DNA of 8,148 nucleotides from an uncultured Corynebacterium sp. (GCA_915275065.1 CAJZGD010000114.1:1-8148), one strand, 5' to 3'. Shown: positions 1 through 6,018, counted from the first letter of the stretch. A program made the numbers and translations. The notes: generated by a model from the sequence alone, not told the origin.

Positions 1-841
1 TGGCGCCCCCGCCGGCGCCACCATATTTACCGGACACCTCACCCCGCGGTACCCGAGTCGTGATCACCACCGGAATTCCCTGATCCAGCGCCGCCCCCAG
101 GGCGCGACCCATCTCCACACCCACATTGCCCGAACCCATGGCCTCCACCACCAGGCCCTGAACCCCGGCAGCTATCGCCGCCTCCACCAATGTGCCCGGC
201 GCGCCGGGGTAGGCGGAAATGATGGCGACCTCGGTGTCTTTGAGCGGCACCAGGGGGATGGGGTCGGCCCGGGTGGGTTCCTCAGGCGCGTTGGTGGCGA
301 AGGCAAGCTCGTCGCTGGTGTGCCATTTGCACACGCCGCGGGCGGGGAGTACCGCATGCCCGAAGACGACGAGCACCCCAATGTCACGGGCGGACGTGTC
401 CGAAGCAATCATGACGGCTTCGAATAGATTAGCGAATCCATCGGATTCGGGGTGGTCGTGGGGTTTTTGGGAGCCGGTGAGCACGATGGGGCGGGGGTCG
501 GTGTGGAAGGTGTCGAGTGCGACGGCGGTTTCTTCCATGGAGTCGGTGCCGTGCGTGACAACAACCCCCACGACGGTGGGGTCGGTCAGGGCGTCGTGGC
601 AGGCGGCAATGATGGTGTCGAGGTCGGCGAAGGTGAGGGAGGAGGAGTCCAGGCGGGTCAGTTCCCGCACCTCTATGGCGAGGTTTCCGGCAAATCGGTC
701 GGCCACAGGTTGGACAAGGGTGGTGCCGGCCACGGTGGGGACCAGCGCCCCGGCGGGGTCGGTGGTGCACGAGATTGTGCCACCGGTGGTGATGACGATT
801 ACCTTGGGCTGAGCTTCATTGGGGTGGTTTTGGTCAGTCAT
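1..841 (-). CDS. ansA: L-asparaginase, cytoplasmic (partial, C-terminus beyond left edge)
   Basis: Hydrolyses L-asparagine to aspartate and ammonia. The N-terminal 280 residues are present; the family usually has about 320, so roughly 40 are missing past base 1. The first family signature is T-G-G-T-I at residues 19-23, where Thr19 is the predicted nucleophile. The second is T-H-G-T-D at 96-100 (Thr99, Asp100), and Lys172 in A-R-G-V-C-K completes the usual Thr-Asp-Lys relay. A TGSQ element (122-125) and S-D-G (133-135) match the conserved segment between them. There is no signal peptide, so the enzyme is predicted to be cytoplasmic. ATG 841-839 is the first start after an in-frame TAA at 847-845, and no convincing Shine-Dalgarno precedes it. 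A weak -10-like TATGGC (859-854) would give a leader of only a few bases. The gene is divergent from the Mtb12-like lipoprotein gene. Family assignment is firm; physiological substrate preference (Asn versus Gln) is not visible. Confidence 0.93.
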   Translation of the reverse strand, partial: MTDQNHPNEAQPKVIVITTGGTISCTTDPAGALVPTVAGTTLVQPVADRFAGNLAIEVRELTRLDSSSLTFADLDTIIAACHDALTDPTVVGVVVTHGTDSMEETAVALDTFHTDPRPIVLTGSQKPHDHPESDGFANLFEAVMIASDTSARDIGVLVVFGHAVLPARGVCKWHTSDELAFATNAPEEPTRADPIPLVPLKDTEVAIISAYPGAPGTLVEAAIAAGVQGLVVEAMGSGNVGVEMGRALGAALDQGIPVVITTRVPRGEVSGKYGGAGGGA

Positions 842-923
842 GGCTTAAACTGTGCCATACTTTTGGGTTTTCTGGGAGTTCTTGACTGGGGTTATGGTGG
901 GGATGGTTTTCCCGAAACCGCGA

Positions 924-952
924 TTGGCGGGTTACCATTTTAGGTGTATTTA
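924..952 (+). promoter_or_regulatory. Candidate promoter of the Mtb12-like lipoprotein gene
   Basis: TTGGCG (924-929) and TATTTA (947-952) are separated by exactly 17 bases. Transcription would start near 959-960, leaving a leader of about 22 bases that holds the ribosome binding site at 970-975. The -10 match is imperfect (last base A), so this is an inference from spacing and position. Confidence 0.35.
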
Positions 953-969
953 AGACGATGCACTTTTCG

Positions 970-975
970 AAGGAG
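970..975 (+). promoter_or_regulatory. Ribosome binding site AAGGAG that sets the GTG start at 982
   Basis: AAGGAG is a near-perfect Shine-Dalgarno sequence and ends six bases before GTG 982. It argues against the in-frame ATG at 958, which lies upstream of this site. It is the clearest Shine-Dalgarno sequence in the window; most other starts here lack one. Confidence 0.75.
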
Positions 976-981
976 TTTTCT

Positions 982-1785
982 GTGAAGTTCTCTCGGCTGT
1001 CTGCGGTTTCGGTCATGGCTGTGGCGATGAGTTGCGTCCTTACCGCATGCTCCGGCGGTGATGAGCCATCTCCCGGTAAGTCGGCTTCCGCCACGAGCCA
1101 GCCGGGGTCTCAGGCGGCAAAAATTGCAATGCCAACCCCGGAGGACCTTAATGCAGTCTTAAATCTTGCTGCCGATCCTAATGCGCCGATCGAGCAGCGA
1201 ACTCAGACAGTGCAGAATGGGGAGTCGGCTTCGGACCTGTTTCCGGTGATGACGAGGCTGCGGGATGAGTCGCACGCACAATTCCAGGTTGTGAACCCGA
1301 TTTTGCCTGGTTATAGCCCTAACTCGGTTTTGGCTAAGGTGAATTTAGTGTTGCCGGATAAGGAGCCGCAGGCGGCCGACAATGTGGAGTTTGTGTATGA
1401 GAACGGAAAGTGGAAGTTGGCCCAGTCGTGGGCGTGCACGTTGATCGAATACACGGTGCCGGATCAGGCCCCGCCGATGTGTTCGAAGGATAAGGGTCCA
1501 GAGGCGCCTGCCCCGGCGGCGCCGGCACCGGCCGAGAGCAACGCGCCAGCCCCGGAGGCACCAGCGGCACCGGCAGCTCCGGCGGCTGCGAATAATAATG
1601 CGCCAGCCCCAGCGCCTGCCGCTCCGGCAGCGCCTGTCGCCCCGGCGGCACCGCCCGCGGCGAACGCCCCTGTCCCGGCAACCCCGGCGCCGGCGAATAA
1701 TGCCGAGAATCCGTCCCCAGACAATGCGGTGATTGGGAATAATAATGAGGGGCTCCTGATGCCGCAGGAGGGTCAGACTCGCTAG
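982..1785 (+). CDS. Lipoprotein with Mtb12-like domain and Ala/Pro-rich C-terminal tail
   Basis: A predicted surface lipoprotein of 267 residues. The N-terminus has basic residues (K2, R5), a hydrophobic stretch and the lipobox L-T-A-C with the lipidated Cys at 23. Residues about 50-165 resemble the C-terminal domain of the mycobacterial low-molecular-weight antigen Mtb12/CFP-2: an N-terminal P-T-x-x-x-L segment, then L-A-A-D-P-N, and near the end N-V-x-F-V with G-K-W-K-L (134-146). Cys152 and Cys167 are the only cysteines after the lipid-bearing one and could form a disulfide. Residues about 174-240 are Ala/Pro-rich and probably an extended cell-wall spacer; a polar tail of about 25 residues follows. 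The GTG start at 982 is preferred because of the Shine-Dalgarno at 970-975; ATG 958 would add eight residues. TAG is followed directly by TAA. The molecular function of Mtb12-domain proteins is not established, so no activity is proposed. Confidence 0.87.
   Translation: MKFSRLSAVSVMAVAMSCVLTACSGGDEPSPGKSASATSQPGSQAAKIAMPTPEDLNAVLNLAADPNAPIEQRTQTVQNGESASDLFPVMTRLRDESHAQFQVVNPILPGYSPNSVLAKVNLVLPDKEPQAADNVEFVYENGKWKLAQSWACTLIEYTVPDQAPPMCSKDKGPEAPAPAAPAPAESNAPAPEAPAAPAAPAAANNNAPAPAPAAPAAPVAPAAPPAANAPVPATPAPANNAENPSPDNAVIGNNNEGLLMPQEGQTR
1501..1701 (+). repeat. Ala/Pro low-complexity tract with Asn-punctuated units
   Basis: This coding tract of the Mtb12-like lipoprotein is built of GCN and CCN codons. 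Three units begin N-A-P-[AV]-P, at bases 1540, 1597 and 1663 (residues 187, 206 and 228), so they are 19 and 22 residues apart. The first two share the 11-base string GCGCCAGCCCC. The units are otherwise degenerate, which suggests slow repeat turnover rather than a recent tandem duplication. The likely role is a flexible spacer across the cell wall. Confidence 0.75.
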
Positions 1786-1814
1786 TAATGGCTTTCGGGT
1801 GGCGAATCGTAAAT

Positions 1815-1830
1815 GGGTACACTTGTGCCC
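1815..1830 (+). promoter_or_regulatory. -10 element inside an imperfect palindrome, cyclophilin lipoprotein gene
   Basis: TACACT (1818-1823) lies seven bases before ATG 1831, the spacing expected for a leaderless transcript. The 16-base imperfect inverted repeat GGGTACA-CT-TGTGCCC (1815-1830; six of seven arm positions complementary) covers the -10 and runs to the start codon. It could be an operator. No recognisable -35 is present. The -10 call is better supported than the operator idea. Confidence 0.5.
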
Positions 1831-2643
1831 ATGAAACGTTTTGCCACTGGTCTGTTTTGTGCACTTGCGATACCACTCGTGGTGGGGGTGTCGGCGTGTA
1901 GTACACAATCGTCTACTGAGGGTGCCGCCTCGACTGCCGCCACAACAACCATGGCGCAGCAAGTCCCCGAATTTGTGGAAAAATGCCAGGTGAAGCCGGT
2001 CGCGGTCGAGAAGGAGAAGGCGGGGCAGGATGATAGCGGCGCGAGCGAGCAGCCGAAAACCTCCGGGAGTAAGACTGCCGCAAAGTCGTCTCAGGCCGAT
2101 TCCGCCTCGAAGGATTCTGGGGAGACCGCCATGGTGCCGGAACAATTCCTCACCAAGGATGTGACGCTCACGCTGAAAACCACCGCCGGGGACATTCCCG
2201 TGAAGCTTACGGCGTCGAAAGCCCCATGCGCCGCCTCCACCATTGCCTCCCTGGCCAAGCAGGGATTCTACGATAAAACCGTGTGCCACCGGATCACCAC
2301 GGAAGAGATTTATGTGTTGCAATGCGGCGACCCGGATGGGACGGGGGAGGGCGGCCCAGGGTTTGTGTTTAAAGACGAATACCCGGTGGGCACGGACGAG
2401 TCGAACCTGTATAAGCCCGGGGTGGTGGCGATGGCGAACGCCGGGCAGAACACGAACGGCTCCCAGTTTTTCCTCACCTATGCGGATTCGCCACTGCCGG
2501 CCTACTACACCATTTTCGGCAGCGTCTCCGAGGCGGGGATGAAGACGGTGCAGGCGATCGCCAAGAAGGGCACGAAGGGGGGCGTGCCCGACGGCCAGCC
2601 GGCGACGGAGGTGCGCATCGACAAGGCCGTCATGTCCGAATAA
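1831..2643 (+). CDS. Cyclophilin-type peptidyl-prolyl cis-trans isomerase lipoprotein
   Basis: Catalyses cis-trans isomerisation of X-Pro bonds, here as a membrane-anchored folding factor outside the cytoplasmic membrane. It has 270 residues. The N-terminus (K2, R3, hydrophobic core) ends in the lipobox V-S-A-C with Cys23. Residues about 55-105 form a Lys/Ser/Gln-rich linker and about 109-268 the cyclophilin domain. Catalytic-site equivalents are visible: Arg154 in C-H-R-I, Gln164 in L-Q-C-G-D-P, and the N-T-N-G-S-Q-F-F signature with Phe213-Phe214. The tryptophan that binds cyclosporin in human CypA is replaced by a Tyr-rich A-Y-Y segment. Cys52, 133, 152 and 165 are unusual for a cytoplasmic cyclophilin and could pair as disulfides. 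ATG 1831 is chosen over the in-frame ATG 1813 because a -10-like TACACT sits seven bases upstream and no Shine-Dalgarno is seen. It is convergent with the next gene, with six bases between their stop codons. Confidence 0.92.
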   Translation: MKRFATGLFCALAIPLVVGVSACSTQSSTEGAASTAATTTMAQQVPEFVEKCQVKPVAVEKEKAGQDDSGASEQPKTSGSKTAAKSSQADSASKDSGETAMVPEQFLTKDVTLTLKTTAGDIPVKLTASKAPCAASTIASLAKQGFYDKTVCHRITTEEIYVLQCGDPDGTGEGGPGFVFKDEYPVGTDESNLYKPGVVAMANAGQNTNGSQFFLTYADSPLPAYYTIFGSVSEAGMKTVQAIAKKGTKGGVPDGQPATEVRIDKAVMSE

Positions 2644-2649
2644 CAGGCG

Positions 2650-3594
2650 TTATTGGGCGTCGAACGCCACCTTAGTGGAGGTGTCTTGGATGACCCGGTG
2701 TTCGCTATCCTCCGTGCCGTAGACGATGCGGGTGGTGAGCGCCACCGACCCCGCGGTGGGAAGCGGCCGGGTCAGGTCCATGGTGAGAGATCCCTCGCTG
2801 ACGGTTTTGCTGCTGAGCACCGCGAGTTTCGCCCCGTCATCCATGTCCAAGGACCCCAGCGTGGGCCGCTGGTTGACAGATATTTTCAGGTCAACCTTGT
2901 CGCCTGCCATGCCAGTCACCGTGTAGGTGATGGTTTGCAGCAGGGGAGTTTGGCCGGTGATGCGGGACTCCACCGTCCAGGACCCGCCCACCCCCACCGG
3001 CTCGGTGGGGAACACGACCGGCAGCCCCACCATGGCGGTGAGGAATTGTTCGGTGAGGGCCCGGGTTTGGTCGCTTGCCGCCGTGGGGGCGGTGAAGTTC
3101 ACTGAGGATATGGTGCCGGCATCGTTGCCGAACCAACCGAAGGTGAAACCATGGGCGGACGCTAGGTCGTCTTTGGCCCCATCACCGGCCAGTTTGGGGT
3201 GGTCTAATTCGGCGGTGACACTGCGGGAGGAGGTTTCGCTGTTTTCGGCCTTACGCGTGCGGGTGACGAGGGCGGAGGTGAATGTGGTGGGGGATTGGGG
3301 GTCGAGTTCCGGGGTGTCACTGGTGTCGGCGGCGGTGCCAACCGTGGGGGTGAAGGCGTCGGTGACGGTGACGTTTACCTTGTGGTCGCCGGTGTCAATA
3401 TCACGGTAGCGCAGCGTGGTGTGCGGTGCACTACCGGCGTCGACAAGCGTGACGCGGGGGGCTTCGATTTGTACCCCGACCGGCTTGTCGACAGGCACAG
3501 CAGGGTCATTCGATGTCGAGCCGCAGGCGGCGAGAAGCAGCGACAGGCAGGCCACAGTGGCGAGTAAGAGACGGGTGGTGAGGGAGGCAATCAC
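2650..3594 (-). CDS. Lipoprotein of unknown function (possibly DUF6263-like)
   Basis: A predicted exported lipoprotein of 314 residues from GTG 3594. The N-terminus has Arg8, a long hydrophobic core and the lipobox L-A-A-C with Cys24, followed by a Ser/Asp/Pro-rich spacer. The remainder is rich in Thr, Val, Ser and Asp with alternating beta-like patterns. It includes a P-V-G-V-G-G-S-W motif followed by strands, a pattern I associate from memory with DUF6263-type actinobacterial proteins; this is tentative. Apart from Cys16 in the signal peptide and the lipidated Cys24 there are no cysteines. The GTG is preferred because TACAAT (3607-3602) lies exactly seven bases upstream, implying a leaderless transcript. 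ATG 3603 overlaps that hexamer and would add three residues; farther upstream starts would spoil the signal peptide. The gene is divergent from lspA. No enzymatic motif was recognised, so no function is assigned. Confidence 0.85.
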   Translation of the reverse strand: MIASLTTRLLLATVACLSLLLAACGSTSNDPAVPVDKPVGVQIEAPRVTLVDAGSAPHTTLRYRDIDTGDHKVNVTVTDAFTPTVGTAADTSDTPELDPQSPTTFTSALVTRTRKAENSETSSRSVTAELDHPKLAGDGAKDDLASAHGFTFGWFGNDAGTISSVNFTAPTAASDQTRALTEQFLTAMVGLPVVFPTEPVGVGGSWTVESRITGQTPLLQTITYTVTGMAGDKVDLKISVNQRPTLGSLDMDDGAKLAVLSSKTVSEGSLTMDLTRPLPTAGSVALTTRIVYGTEDSEHRVIQDTSTKVAFDAQ

Positions 3595-3601
3595 GGAGCA
3601 C

Positions 3602-3607
3602 ATTGTA
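3602..3607 (-). promoter_or_regulatory. -10 element TACAAT of the unknown lipoprotein gene (leaderless)
   Basis: TACAAT on the minus strand matches five of six bases of TATAAT and is followed by seven bases and then GTG 3594. No good -35 lies 16-18 bases upstream; a TTGATG at 3636-3631 is 23 bases away, which is too far. Confidence 0.55.
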
Positions 3608-3662
3608 CTGGTAGGTATGGCCAGGTGGCGCATCAAGGCGGTTGTTTGAAAAGATAGACCAT

Positions 3663-4238
3663 GTGATTGCAACGGATAGGGGAACCAGATTTGTCGCTTT
3701 TATGGTGACCATCATCGTCATTGTTGGCGTTATTGACCAAGTAACGAAGACGCTCATGGTGAACATGCTCGCCGATAATAAGATTATTTACATTATCGGT
3801 GACTGGTTTCGCTTCCGTCTCCTCTACAACCCGGGTGCCGCCTTCAGCATGGGGCAGGGATCAACCTGGCTGTTCACCTGCTTCCAGCTGGCGTTTCTCA
3901 TCGGCGTGCTGTGGTACTCCCCGAAAGTGCGGGACCGGTGGATCGCCCTGGGGTTGGCGCTGATCGGCGGCGGGGCCCTGGGCAACCTCGGCGATCGACT
4001 GTTCCGCGCCCCCCAATTCTTCCTAGGACATGTGGTGGATTTCATTTCCGTGGGGAATTTCGCCGTGTTCAACATTGCCGATTCCGCCATCACCTGCGGG
4101 GTTGTGGTGTTCCTCATCGCCACGCTGCTGGAAGGCCGGGGGCAAGGCCGAGAAAAACCCCTTGACAAACCCCTCGACGGCGCCGCCGATAGCAGCCAGG
4201 GCGTGCAGCAGGCCGCACCGGTGGAGCAGCAGCGATGA
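3663..4238 (+). CDS. lspA: Lipoprotein signal peptidase (signal peptidase II)
   Basis: An aspartic protease of the cytoplasmic membrane that removes signal peptides from diacylglyceryl-modified prolipoproteins, cutting before the lipobox Cys. From GTG 3663 it has 191 residues with four predicted membrane segments. All LspA signatures are present: I-D-Q-V-T-K at 24-29, N-P-G-A-A-F-S at 56-62, N-L-G-D-R at 108-112, and V-V-D-F-I with Asp126 followed by F-N-I-A-D-S-A with Asp140. The last two aspartates are the predicted catalytic pair. A charged, Gln-rich cytoplasmic tail of about 35 residues ends the protein. The start is uncertain. GTG 3663 has a weak GAAAAGA eight bases upstream; TTG 3642 would add seven residues, and ATG 3702 would place the start directly at membrane segment one. 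The stop overlaps the rluD start (ATGA), so the two genes are probably co-transcribed and translationally coupled. Three lipoprotein genes lie just upstream. Confidence 0.95.
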   Translation: MIATDRGTRFVAFMVTIIVIVGVIDQVTKTLMVNMLADNKIIYIIGDWFRFRLLYNPGAAFSMGQGSTWLFTCFQLAFLIGVLWYSPKVRDRWIALGLALIGGGALGNLGDRLFRAPQFFLGHVVDFISVGNFAVFNIADSAITCGVVVFLIATLLEGRGQGREKPLDKPLDGAADSSQGVQQAAPVEQQR

Positions 4239-5167
4239 GTCGGGAAACTCGGTCGCTGCCGGTCCCGGAAGGGCTCGCCGACATGCGCGTTGACGTAGCA
4301 TTATCGAAACTATTTGGGCTATCACGCACCGTTTCCGCCGACCTGGCCACCAAGGGTGACGTGCTCATTGATGGCAAACCCGCCACTAAATCCGACAAAA
4401 TCACCGACGGGGCCTGGCTGGAGGTGCTGCTGCCCGAACCGCAGAAACCCCTGGTGCCCACGGAAGAACTGGTGGACGGGTTGGAAATCCTTTACGCTGA
4501 CGAAGACCTCATTGCGGTGGACAAACCCGTCGGGGTTGCGGCGCATCCCACCGTGGGCTGGGATGGTCCCACCGTGGTGGGCGGCCTGGCCGCGGCCGGC
4601 TATCGCATCTCCACATCCGGCCCCCCAGAACGCAACGGTATCGTGCAGCGCCTCGACGTGGGCACGTCGGGCGTGATGGTGGTGGCCGCCTCCGAACGCG
4701 GCTATTCCGTGCTCAAGCGGGCGTTTAAGGAACGCACCGTGTCAAAAACCTACCATGCGCTGGTGCAGGGGCACATGGATCCATTGGCTGGCACGATCGA
4801 GGCGGGCATTGGCCGGCACCCGTCCTCCGGCTGGAAATTTGCCGTGACCAGCGAGGGCAAGCATGCGGTGACGCATTACGAAACCCTGGAAGCGTTCGTT
4901 GCCGCATCCCTGCTAGAGGTGCATTTAGAAACCGGTCGCACGCATCAGATTCGGGTGCACATGTCGGCGCTGCACCATCCATGCTGCGGGGACCCCATGT
5001 ATGGCGCGGATCCGCAACTGTCGGCTCGGCTGGGCCTCAACCGGCAATGGTTGCACGCGGTGAAGCTGGGGTTTTACCACCCGGCGGACGGCCGGTGGCT
5101 AGAGATCGAATCACCATACCCGCCGGACCTGCGGCATGCACTGGAAGTGCTGCGCGCCGAGCAGTAA
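4235..5167 (+). CDS. rluD: RluA-family 23S rRNA pseudouridine synthase (RluD-like)
   Basis: Converts uridine to pseudouridine in RNA. RluD of E. coli acts on helix 69 of 23S rRNA; the same target is inferred here. The protein has 310 residues. An S4-type RNA-binding domain covers about residues 15-75 and the synthase domain about 85-305. The catalytic loop reads Q-R-L-D-V-G-T-S-G with Asp141 as nucleophile. The family commonly has His where this protein has Gln138. Further RluA-family landmarks are D-K-P-V-G, then a T-G-R-T-H-Q-I-R-V-H segment late in the domain. ATG 4235 overlaps the lspA stop as ATGA, and GTGGAG at 4221-4226, inside the lspA coding sequence, supplies a Shine-Dalgarno about eight bases upstream. 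The lspA-rluD pairing is common in many bacteria. Which exact uridines are modified cannot be read from sequence. Confidence 0.94.
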   Translation: MSRETRSLPVPEGLADMRVDVALSKLFGLSRTVSADLATKGDVLIDGKPATKSDKITDGAWLEVLLPEPQKPLVPTEELVDGLEILYADEDLIAVDKPVGVAAHPTVGWDGPTVVGGLAAAGYRISTSGPPERNGIVQRLDVGTSGVMVVAASERGYSVLKRAFKERTVSKTYHALVQGHMDPLAGTIEAGIGRHPSSGWKFAVTSEGKHAVTHYETLEAFVAASLLEVHLETGRTHQIRVHMSALHHPCCGDPMYGADPQLSARLGLNRQWLHAVKLGFYHPADGRWLEIESPYPPDLRHALEVLRAEQ

Positions 5168-5188
5168 GAACCGGCAGGGAAACTGTCT

Positions 5189-5194
5189 TACAAT
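5189..5194 (+). promoter_or_regulatory. -10 element TACAAT of the unknown membrane protein gene (leaderless)
   Basis: TACAAT followed by seven bases and GTG 5202. The hexamer and the spacing are identical to those of the divergently placed lipoprotein gene (3607-3594). It lies in the 34-base gap after rluD, so the downstream gene can be transcribed independently of lspA-rluD. No clear -35 was seen. Confidence 0.55.
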
Positions 5195-5201
5195 TTTGTC
5201 T

Positions 5202-5759
5202 GTGTGGTTTTTTCGTGACTTGGATGTGATCGACCGGTGGCGGTTTATCATCGCGGCTATGAGCGTGGTGGCGCTGGTGGTGTTGATCACCGCCACCGCC
5301 GGGCAGCACCATACGCCACCGCCCAGGCTGGTGGGGGACGAGTTGGGTCGGGATAATGACGAAACCCTGGCGGATTATGTACAGCGGGCACAGCACGGGT
5401 TTTCTGCCGCGGCGCCGGGTGATGAGGTGTATGCGTTGGTCACGTTTCGGCAGCCATTGACGGCGCAGGATGCGGGCGCGGTGGTGCAGAATATTGCTCG
5501 GGTCAATGCGTTCGAAGTGGGTTTCGCACCGGTGGTAGGTATTCCCGAGCCGGTGAAGGGGGTAAATCGCGGTGATAGTTTGGTCCATCACATCACTTTG
5601 AAGCAGATGAATCCGTTAGATGTGCGCGGGCTGGTGGTGCATGACAGTGTCGAAAAGCTGCACGTCTTGGCGAAAAATTCGAAAGTGTTAGCGATTGAAG
5701 TGTTGCCGCCGGATGCCACGTGGGGTAGTTTCACGGTGCGGCCAGTGAACGTGTCATAA
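5202..5759 (+). CDS. Single-pass membrane protein of unknown function
   Basis: I do not recognise this family beyond a likely conserved actinobacterial hypothetical protein. From GTG 5202 it has 185 residues: a short N-terminus with mixed charges (residues 1-14), one membrane segment at about 15-33, a Pro/His-containing stretch after it, and about 150 residues predicted to face outside. The outer part has alternating beta and alpha character, with a V-Y-A-L-V-T-F segment near residue 83 and a V-R-G-L-V-V-H-D segment near 147, but no catalytic motif. It has no cysteine. GTG 5202 is chosen because TACAAT sits seven bases upstream and because starts farther upstream would run back into the rluD coding sequence. 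It follows rluD on the same strand by 34 bases but seems to have its own promoter. A role in the envelope is an inference from topology only. Confidence 0.72.
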   Translation: MWFFRDLDVIDRWRFIIAAMSVVALVVLITATAGQHHTPPPRLVGDELGRDNDETLADYVQRAQHGFSAAAPGDEVYALVTFRQPLTAQDAGAVVQNIARVNAFEVGFAPVVGIPEPVKGVNRGDSLVHHITLKQMNPLDVRGLVVHDSVEKLHVLAKNSKVLAIEVLPPDATWGSFTVRPVNVS

Positions 5760-5768
5760 AATTGATGG

Positions 5769-5778
5769 GGGTATACCC
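5769..5778. promoter_or_regulatory. Perfect palindrome GGGTATACCC upstream of the DUF2892 gene
   Basis: A perfect 10-base palindrome, extended on the left by two more G. It lies in the 55-base gap between the unknown membrane protein and the DUF2892 gene and reaches the region where that gene's -35 would fall. A sequence-specific regulator could bind it. As a hairpin it would have only three G-C pairs and a TATA loop with no T-run, so a terminator is unlikely. Its role is unproven. Confidence 0.35.
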
Positions 5779-5800
5779 GATATTTTCCGCCGGCTTTGGC

Positions 5801-5806
5801 TATTGT
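5801..5806 (+). promoter_or_regulatory. -10-like TATTGT of the DUF2892 gene (possibly leaderless)
   Basis: TATTGT fits TANNNT and is eight bases before ATG 5815, close to the seven-base spacing of other genes here. No Shine-Dalgarno of quality is present in the same interval. Confidence 0.4.
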
Positions 5807-5814
5807 CATTAGGT

Positions 5815-6018
5815 ATGAAGAAAAACCTCAGTGATTCCAATCGTCTTACCCGTGTTGCCGCAGCCGTAGTGTTGTGGATTCTTTCGTTTATCGTCTCCAA
5901 GTCCCCGCTGAAGATTATCTTCCGGCTGCTGGGCACCGTTTTGGGTGTCTCCGGCGCCGTGGGTTTCTGCCCCGCCATGTGCGTCCTTGGTGGCGGCCAG
6001 TGCCAGACTAACATCTAG
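5815..6018 (+). CDS. Small DUF2892 / YgaP-type membrane protein
   Basis: A 67-residue protein. It has a polar start with K2, K3, R10 and R13, a membrane segment at about 14-28, a short basic turn (K29, K33, R37) and a second segment at about 34-50. The end carries G-F-C-P with Cys52, then Cys56 and Cys63. This two-helix layout ending in V-G-F-C-P, a short spacer and a late Cys matches DUF2892, the transmembrane domain found at the C-terminus of YgaP rhodaneses and as free-standing small proteins often linked to sulfur metabolism. No rhodanese domain is adjacent here. ATG 5815 is preferred over TTG 5803, which lies inside the predicted -10. The 3' end overlaps the end of rarD on the other strand by 11 bases. 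Its function is unknown. Confidence 0.82.
   Translation: MKKNLSDSNRLTRVAAAVVLWILSFIVSKSPLKIIFRLLGTVLGVSGAVGFCPAMCVLGGGQCQTNI

Noticed and set aside
882..887. TTGACT as a strong -35 on the plus strand
   Set aside because: No TANNNT hexamer lies 16-19 bases downstream; the nearby TTATGG is only five bases away.
219..943. Long open frames on the plus strand opposite the asparaginase gene
   Set aside because: They lie antisense to a well-supported gene, are Gly/Ser/Val-rich shadows of its codon bias and match no family.
958..981. ATG 958 as start of the Mtb12-like lipoprotein
   Set aside because: It lies before the strong AAGGAG site and at or before the predicted transcription start; GTG 982 is correctly spaced from AAGGAG.
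1501..1701. Repetitive GC-rich tract as a CRISPR or mobile-element repeat
   Set aside because: It is in frame within one coding sequence and encodes an Ala/Pro spacer; the units are degenerate and unevenly spaced.
1334..2322. Open frames of up to 325 codons on the minus strand across the two lipoprotein genes
   Set aside because: They are Arg/His/Gly-rich, cross the intergenic gap and oppose two genes with clear lipoboxes and domains.
2646..2668. Inverted repeat GGCGTT/AACGCC at the convergent stop codons as a terminator
   Set aside because: Six-base stem with an 11-base loop and no T-run on either side; it also lies mostly inside the lipoprotein coding sequence.
3595..3672. Upstream starts (3672, 3633, 3603) for the minus-strand lipoprotein
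   Set aside because: They would begin at or before the -10-like TACAAT; the first two also add a long polar extension before the signal peptide.
5136..5201. ATG 5136 as start of the unknown membrane protein
   Set aside because: It overlaps the rluD coding sequence by 32 bases and puts a long Cys/polar extension before the membrane segment; GTG 5202 has the promoter spacing.
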